DNA of 64,000 nt, taken from assembly GCA_025457665.1 (NCBI GenBank), contig JALOTY010000002.1:62001-126000 (forward strand). Reading direction: 5' to 3'. The DNA is from Akkermansiaceae bacterium (lineage in GTDB: Bacteria > Verrucomicrobiota > Verrucomicrobiia > Verrucomicrobiales > Akkermansiaceae). Made by a program: the position numbers and the translations under genes. This document shows, in pieces, positions 61,031 through 64,000 of the stretch (the stretch's first letter is position 1; each line of letters begins with the position of its first letter). Under the pieces are notes generated by a model that did not search any database, was not told the DNA's origin, and saw only the letters and a program-made list of their open reading frames with translations.

Positions 61031-62413
61031 CTAACAGGAGGGATTCGGAAGATCGGTCGAAGTTTTGCGGGAAACCAATTGTTCGCAAACCCGCCATCCC
61101 CACCAGAGGGCGAAGAGGGCGGCGCTCCATGTCACGAGTGACATGCCCCACCAGATGCCGGCGATGCCCCATCCGAGCGTGAAGGCGAGGAGTTGATAGA
61201 CGGCGACAGGTGCGGCGACTTGCCGATAGATGCCGATCCACAGTCCATACCCGGGTCGTTTGAGGCCCTGCATCATGAAGACGGTGACGAAAAGAATGGG
61301 ATAGGCGGCGAGGGTGATGGCGGCCACGCGAAGATACTCGCCGCCCTTGGAGATGATTTCAGGATCGGATGTGAAGACCCTCATCAGGGATTCCCCGAAG
61401 AACCACACGGCAGCACCCCCGAAAATCATCATGCCGGCGCCGTGGGTGACGTTGGTGAGCCACGCTTCACGAACCCGCAGGGGAAGTCCTGCCCCGTGAT
61501 TTTGACCCACGATGCTCAACATCGCCGAGCCGAGTCCGATGGCTGGCATGAGAACGATCTGTTCGATGCGCGTGGCGATTCCGAGGGCTGCGACGGCGTC
61601 CTGACCGAAGTGTTTGACGTAGGAAATCATCACAAACACGCCGAGGGCGATGGTGAGCATGTTCAAGGCGGCGGGAACCGATTGGCCGGTGATTTCCCGC
61701 ATCACGGAGCCATGGGGGCGGAAGCAGGATCGTGGGATCTCGGCTCCGAGCGGAGTCGCGCGAAGCTTGAGCCAAAGGTAGGCGCAAGTGCCGATCTGCA
61801 CGATCACCGTGGCTGTGGCGATCCCGCCGACCGCCAGTGGCGGGGTGAGCGGTGTGCCCCACATCAGCAAGGGATTGAGCAGGCAGTTGGCGATGAATCC
61901 GGCGATGAGTGCGTTGCGGTAGGGAACCGTTTTTCCCTGGGAGTTCAGGCCGGCATTGATGGCCATGGCGAGGACGAAAAAGGGTGCTCCGATGAAGATG
62001 AGATTCATGTATCGCAGCGTTTGTTCGAGATAAACGCCATCTGCCCCGAGCATGCGGAAGACCGTGGGTCCCGACCACAATCCGAGGATGCCGAGGATGA
62101 ATCCCGCTGCGGTCGCGAAAACGAGCGACTGCGCGAAGATATGTCGTGCCGCCGTCAGGTCCGGTTTTCCCAGGGCATTGGCCATCATCGCCGTCGCCCC
62201 CTGGCTGAGGCCGCTGCCCACGGCGATCATCATGAAAAACAAGGGAAAGGAGACCGACAAGGCGGCGAGCGCATCGGTTCCTAACAGACCCGCGCAGTAG
62301 GTATCCACGAAGTTGAACATCGTGTTGAAAAACATGCCCACGCTTGCCGGGAGCGCGATCCGCCAGGTGAGTTGGGGGATGGGATCGGTGGTGAGGGACA
62401 AGGGGCGGCTCAT
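61031..62413 (-). CDS. MATE family multidrug/Na+ efflux transporter
   Basis: A 460-residue, twelve-span protein. MATE features: AALSVSFPLFFMMIAVGSGL followed by SQGATAMMANALGKPD in the first half and the repeated pattern IGLGSAMLSIVGQNHGAG in the second half, with WRIALPASVGMFFNTMFNFV early. It exports cationic compounds using a Na+ or H+ gradient. It lies 3 bases from the DinB-family gene, in a likely transcription unit. Confidence 0.88.
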   Translation of the reverse strand: MSRPLSLTTDPIPQLTWRIALPASVGMFFNTMFNFVDTYCAGLLGTDALAALSVSFPLFFMMIAVGSGLSQGATAMMANALGKPDLTAARHIFAQSLVFATAAGFILGILGLWSGPTVFRMLGADGVYLEQTLRYMNLIFIGAPFFVLAMAINAGLNSQGKTVPYRNALIAGFIANCLLNPLLMWGTPLTPPLAVGGIATATVIVQIGTCAYLWLKLRATPLGAEIPRSCFRPHGSVMREITGQSVPAALNMLTIALGVFVMISYVKHFGQDAVAALGIATRIEQIVLMPAIGLGSAMLSIVGQNHGAGLPLRVREAWLTNVTHGAGMMIFGGAAVWFFGESLMRVFTSDPEIISKGGEYLRVAAITLAAYPILFVTVFMMQGLKRPGYGLWIGIYRQVAAPVAVYQLLAFTLGWGIAGIWWGMSLVTWSAALFALWWGWRVCEQLVSRKTSTDLPNPSC

Positions 62414-62416
62414 GAT

Positions 62417-62995
62417 TCAGAGCCCATGGAGGATGCGTTCCATCTGCACGCGATGAATGGCCATGTGGCCGCCGCTGAGGGCGAGCCAACCGTGCGCATC
62501 CATGGGCCCGAACCAGGGGTGAGGAAAGCGGGTGCGGGTCTTGAAGTGGGATATTCCATGAATCACGGCGAGCAGAGCATCGCAGGAGTCTTCATACTCG
62601 GCAACCACGGCGGCGGTGACGTCCACGCCCGGCTTTACCGCCGCTGTGCTCGCTTCACCCAACGGCACGCGTTCGTTGGAAAGCGCCTCCAGCACGCCGA
62701 TGAAGGCATGGTGAACGATGCGCAGGTGATCGAGCGTCATCCATACCGACCAGAAACGGCTGCTGTCTTCGAGTCCGCGTGGACGGGCGATCAGGACTCG
62801 GGTGGAAAGCTCGTCTGGCGTTCTGCCAGTGATCAAATCGCGGATGCGGTCGCGCTCGACGAGGAACTTCCGCGTGAAGGACTCCGGGCTTCCCGTCGCA
62901 CGCTTGAAGCCCAGCATCAGCCGGGCGATGCGGTTTTCGGGAAAGGGAAGTCCGGCACCAGGTGGGGCAAGTTGGGGAGATGTGAGAGAACTCAT
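62417..62995 (-). CDS. DinB-like (DUF1569-type) four-helix protein
   Basis: A 192-residue protein from MSSLTSPQLAPPGAGLPFPE (start 62995; an ATG at 63082 lies in the regulator gene region). SVWMTLDHLRIVHHAFIGVL, FPHPWFGPMDAHGWLALSGG and HMAIHRVQMERIL place histidines like the metal site of the DinB/DUF1569 family. Function unknown; often thiol- or metal-linked. Divergent from the HxlR gene across a two-palindrome region. Confidence 0.7.
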   Translation of the reverse strand: MSSLTSPQLAPPGAGLPFPENRIARLMLGFKRATGSPESFTRKFLVERDRIRDLITGRTPDELSTRVLIARPRGLEDSSRFWSVWMTLDHLRIVHHAFIGVLEALSNERVPLGEASTAAVKPGVDVTAAVVAEYEDSCDALLAVIHGISHFKTRTRFPHPWFGPMDAHGWLALSGGHMAIHRVQMERILHGL

Positions 62996-63018
62996 AGCGG
63001 CAGCAATCTCCCATGTTG

Positions 63019-63055
63019 CTTGCAAAATGCAAGTAAAAGACTTGTGGATTGCAAG
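63019..63055. promoter_or_regulatory. Two copies of an operator-like palindrome between the DinB and HxlR genes
   Basis: CTTGCAAAATGCAAG (63019-63033) is a perfect 6-3-6 inverted repeat. CTTGTGGATTGCAAG (63041-63055) is a weaker second copy. Their centres are 22 bases apart, about two helical turns. The placement suits a dimeric HxlR regulator controlling both divergent genes. Confidence 0.7.
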
Positions 63056-63080
63056 TGAGTTATGTGGCAGATGGTGGGGC

Positions 63081-63467
63081 ATGGCGAAGTCAGGTGGCGG
63101 GAAGGCCGGGAAGCCGATGAGAAATCAGGCGGGTGATCTTTTGCGCTCGCCATGTCCCTTGGCCTGTTTGCTCGACGTCTGTGGGGATCGATGGACCTTG
63201 CTGGTGATTCGCGATTTGTTTTTCGGACGATCGAGGTTCAAGGATTTCTGTGCTTCTCCGGAAGGGATTCCGACGAACATCCTGAGCGATCGGCTCAACC
63301 GGTTGCTCCGCCACGGGTTGGTGGAACAGGTTCCGGCGGCCGATGGGACACAGCGGATGGCGTATCAACTGACGCCGAAAGGTCGTGCGCTCGGTCCGGT
63401 GCTGGAGGCCATGCGCGATTGGGGATTGAAGTGGGAGCCGTCCACGAGGCTGGAGATGCAGGGATGA
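63081..63467 (+). CDS. HxlR family winged-helix regulator
   Basis: A 128-residue protein from MAKSGGGKAGKPMRNQAGDL. The HxlR core: CPLACLLDVCGDRWTLLVIR, DLFFGRSRFKDFCASPEGIP, TNILSDRLNRLLRHGLVEQV and YQLTPKGRALGPVLEAM. Cys residues in CPLACLLDVCGDRW could sense redox or thiols. It is divergent from the DinB-like gene and the MATE pump. The likely binding sites are the two palindromes at 63019-63055. Confidence 0.9.
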   Translation: MAKSGGGKAGKPMRNQAGDLLRSPCPLACLLDVCGDRWTLLVIRDLFFGRSRFKDFCASPEGIPTNILSDRLNRLLRHGLVEQVPAADGTQRMAYQLTPKGRALGPVLEAMRDWGLKWEPSTRLEMQG

Positions 63468-63634
63468 AATGCGTGAGCGTCCGAGACCGCACTTGGGCGG
63501 AGTCGATGAAGTTGAGGGGTCGGTGTGTTTCTTTCCCCACCGATGCGGCACTCCTGAACCTACGTATTCATTTCAAGCGAGGCAACGCATCGAGTGCTGA
63601 TTTGCCCATAGCGTGGTCCCCATGAAAACGGGCT
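63468..63634. other. Gap between the HxlR and doc genes
   Basis: No gene, repeat or clear promoter is visible. The two flanking genes converge here. Confidence 0.4.
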
Positions 63635-64000
63635 TCAGGGATCCGGGGGAAGCGGGGGATCGAGTTCGCCGCAACTGTCGGCCAGCCAGAGGGCGTAGTC
63701 CTTCTCGCTGATTTCGCCGGAAGCGAGGGCGAGGGTCTGGAGGACAACATATTCCTCGGGGGCGTTGAAGCGGTGGCCGTTGAGTTCGAGGAAGAAAGCG
63801 GCGCAGAGGAACCCGCTTCGCTTGTTGCCATCCAGGAAGGGATGGTTTTTCACGATTCCGTGCGCGTAGGCAGCGGCGAGCGCGAAGCGATCATTTCCCG
63901 AATAGTGGAAATGCTGTTGGGGACGTGCCAGTGCCGAGAGCAGCAGCCCCCGGTCACGGAGACCCTCGATGCCTCCGAAGCGATCAATCATCATCGCATG
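63635..64000 (-). CDS. doc: Doc/Fic-type death-on-curing toxin, N-terminus cut by the window edge
   Basis: The frame stays open to base 64000, where the residues HAMMIDRFGGIEGLRDRGLL fit the Doc N-terminal region. The catalytic motif is VKNHPFLDGNKRSGFLCAAF (HxFxDGNKR), and the tail runs through EEYVVLQTLALASGEISEKD. Doc transfers phosphate or AMP to a target, classically EF-Tu. The antitoxin gene should lie upstream, beyond the window. Confidence 0.85.
   Translation of the reverse strand, partial: HAMMIDRFGGIEGLRDRGLLLSALARPQQHFHYSGNDRFALAAAYAHGIVKNHPFLDGNKRSGFLCAAFFLELNGHRFNAPEEYVVLQTLALASGEISEKDYALWLADSCGELDPPLPPDP

Overview
The window looks like a chromosomal segment of a Verrucomicrobiota bacterium, probably class Verrucomicrobiae near Luteolibacter or Haloferula. 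The reasons are: high-GC coding DNA; a PSCyt1/DUF1549/DUF1553 lipoprotein paired with a DUF1501 protein; a Cys-type sulfatase; an autotransporter-associated beta-strand repeat protein; very large LamG proteins; a GntR/LacI hybrid regulator; and an imuA-imuB-dnaE2 cassette preceded by TGTTC-N4-GAACA, the LexA motif reported for Verrucomicrobia. No rRNA, tRNA, intact transposase or CRISPR array was seen. Both window edges cut genes: a secreted repeat protein on the left and a Doc/Fic toxin on the right.

Layout. 1-7.2 kb: secreted and enzyme genes, an Lhr-type DEXH helicase and an exported sulfatase. 7.4-14.3 kb: one giant secreted protein with five LamG/Ig-like units. 14.4-19.0 kb: an accessory island of gene debris and small defence- or toxin-type genes. 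It holds a truncated Fic gene, an ABC/OLD-like ATPase, a Fic-tail-like ORF, a winged-helix-like protein coupled to a GNAT toxin-like acetyltransferase, a convergent DUF1778 antitoxin and a HIRAN-type protein. A 40-bp imperfect direct repeat matching the 3' end of a SNF2 helicase gene lies near each end. 19.2-24.0 kb: the PSCyt1/DUF1501 pair. 24.1-25.7 kb: RNA-fold-prone DNA and an RsmA-NUDIX fusion. 25.7-38.8 kb: a sugar-type regulator and divergent beta-strand repeat protein, an alpha/beta hydrolase, tspO, rhomboid, a RhaT-like transporter with a fucose/arabinose isomerase and divergent AraC regulator, and a Calx-beta protein.

38.9-44.8 kb: the SOS mutagenesis cassette. dnaE2 is enclosed by about 230-bp inverted repeats. 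44.8-51.4 kb: a minus-strand run of bioB, a secreted His/Cys protein, a C-S lyase-type aminotransferase, a ROK kinase, coaX, a small anchored protein and amt. 51.8-56.2 kb: a beta-barrel protein with a possible sigma-54 promoter, a SHD1-metallopeptidase, a YqaA-like membrane protein and gpsA-plsY. 56.4-57.0 kb: vapBC. 57.4-64 kb: a glycosyltransferase-like protein, an SDR coupled to a membrane redoxin, trpS, a MATE pump, a DinB protein divergent from an HxlR regulator with two matching operator-like palindromes, and the partial doc gene.

Functional themes are extracellular polysaccharide scavenging (sulfatase, PSCyt1/DUF1501, LamG and beta-strand proteins, sugar isomerase and transporter), LexA-controlled translesion mutagenesis, nitrogen uptake, phospholipid synthesis, and three toxin-antitoxin-like loci. 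The best candidate for something undescribed is the 14.4-19.0 kb island, especially the GNAT gene translationally coupled to a winged-helix partner while its expected DUF1778 antitoxin lies tail-to-tail on the other strand. All calls come from reading the sequence alone; no similarity search was run.
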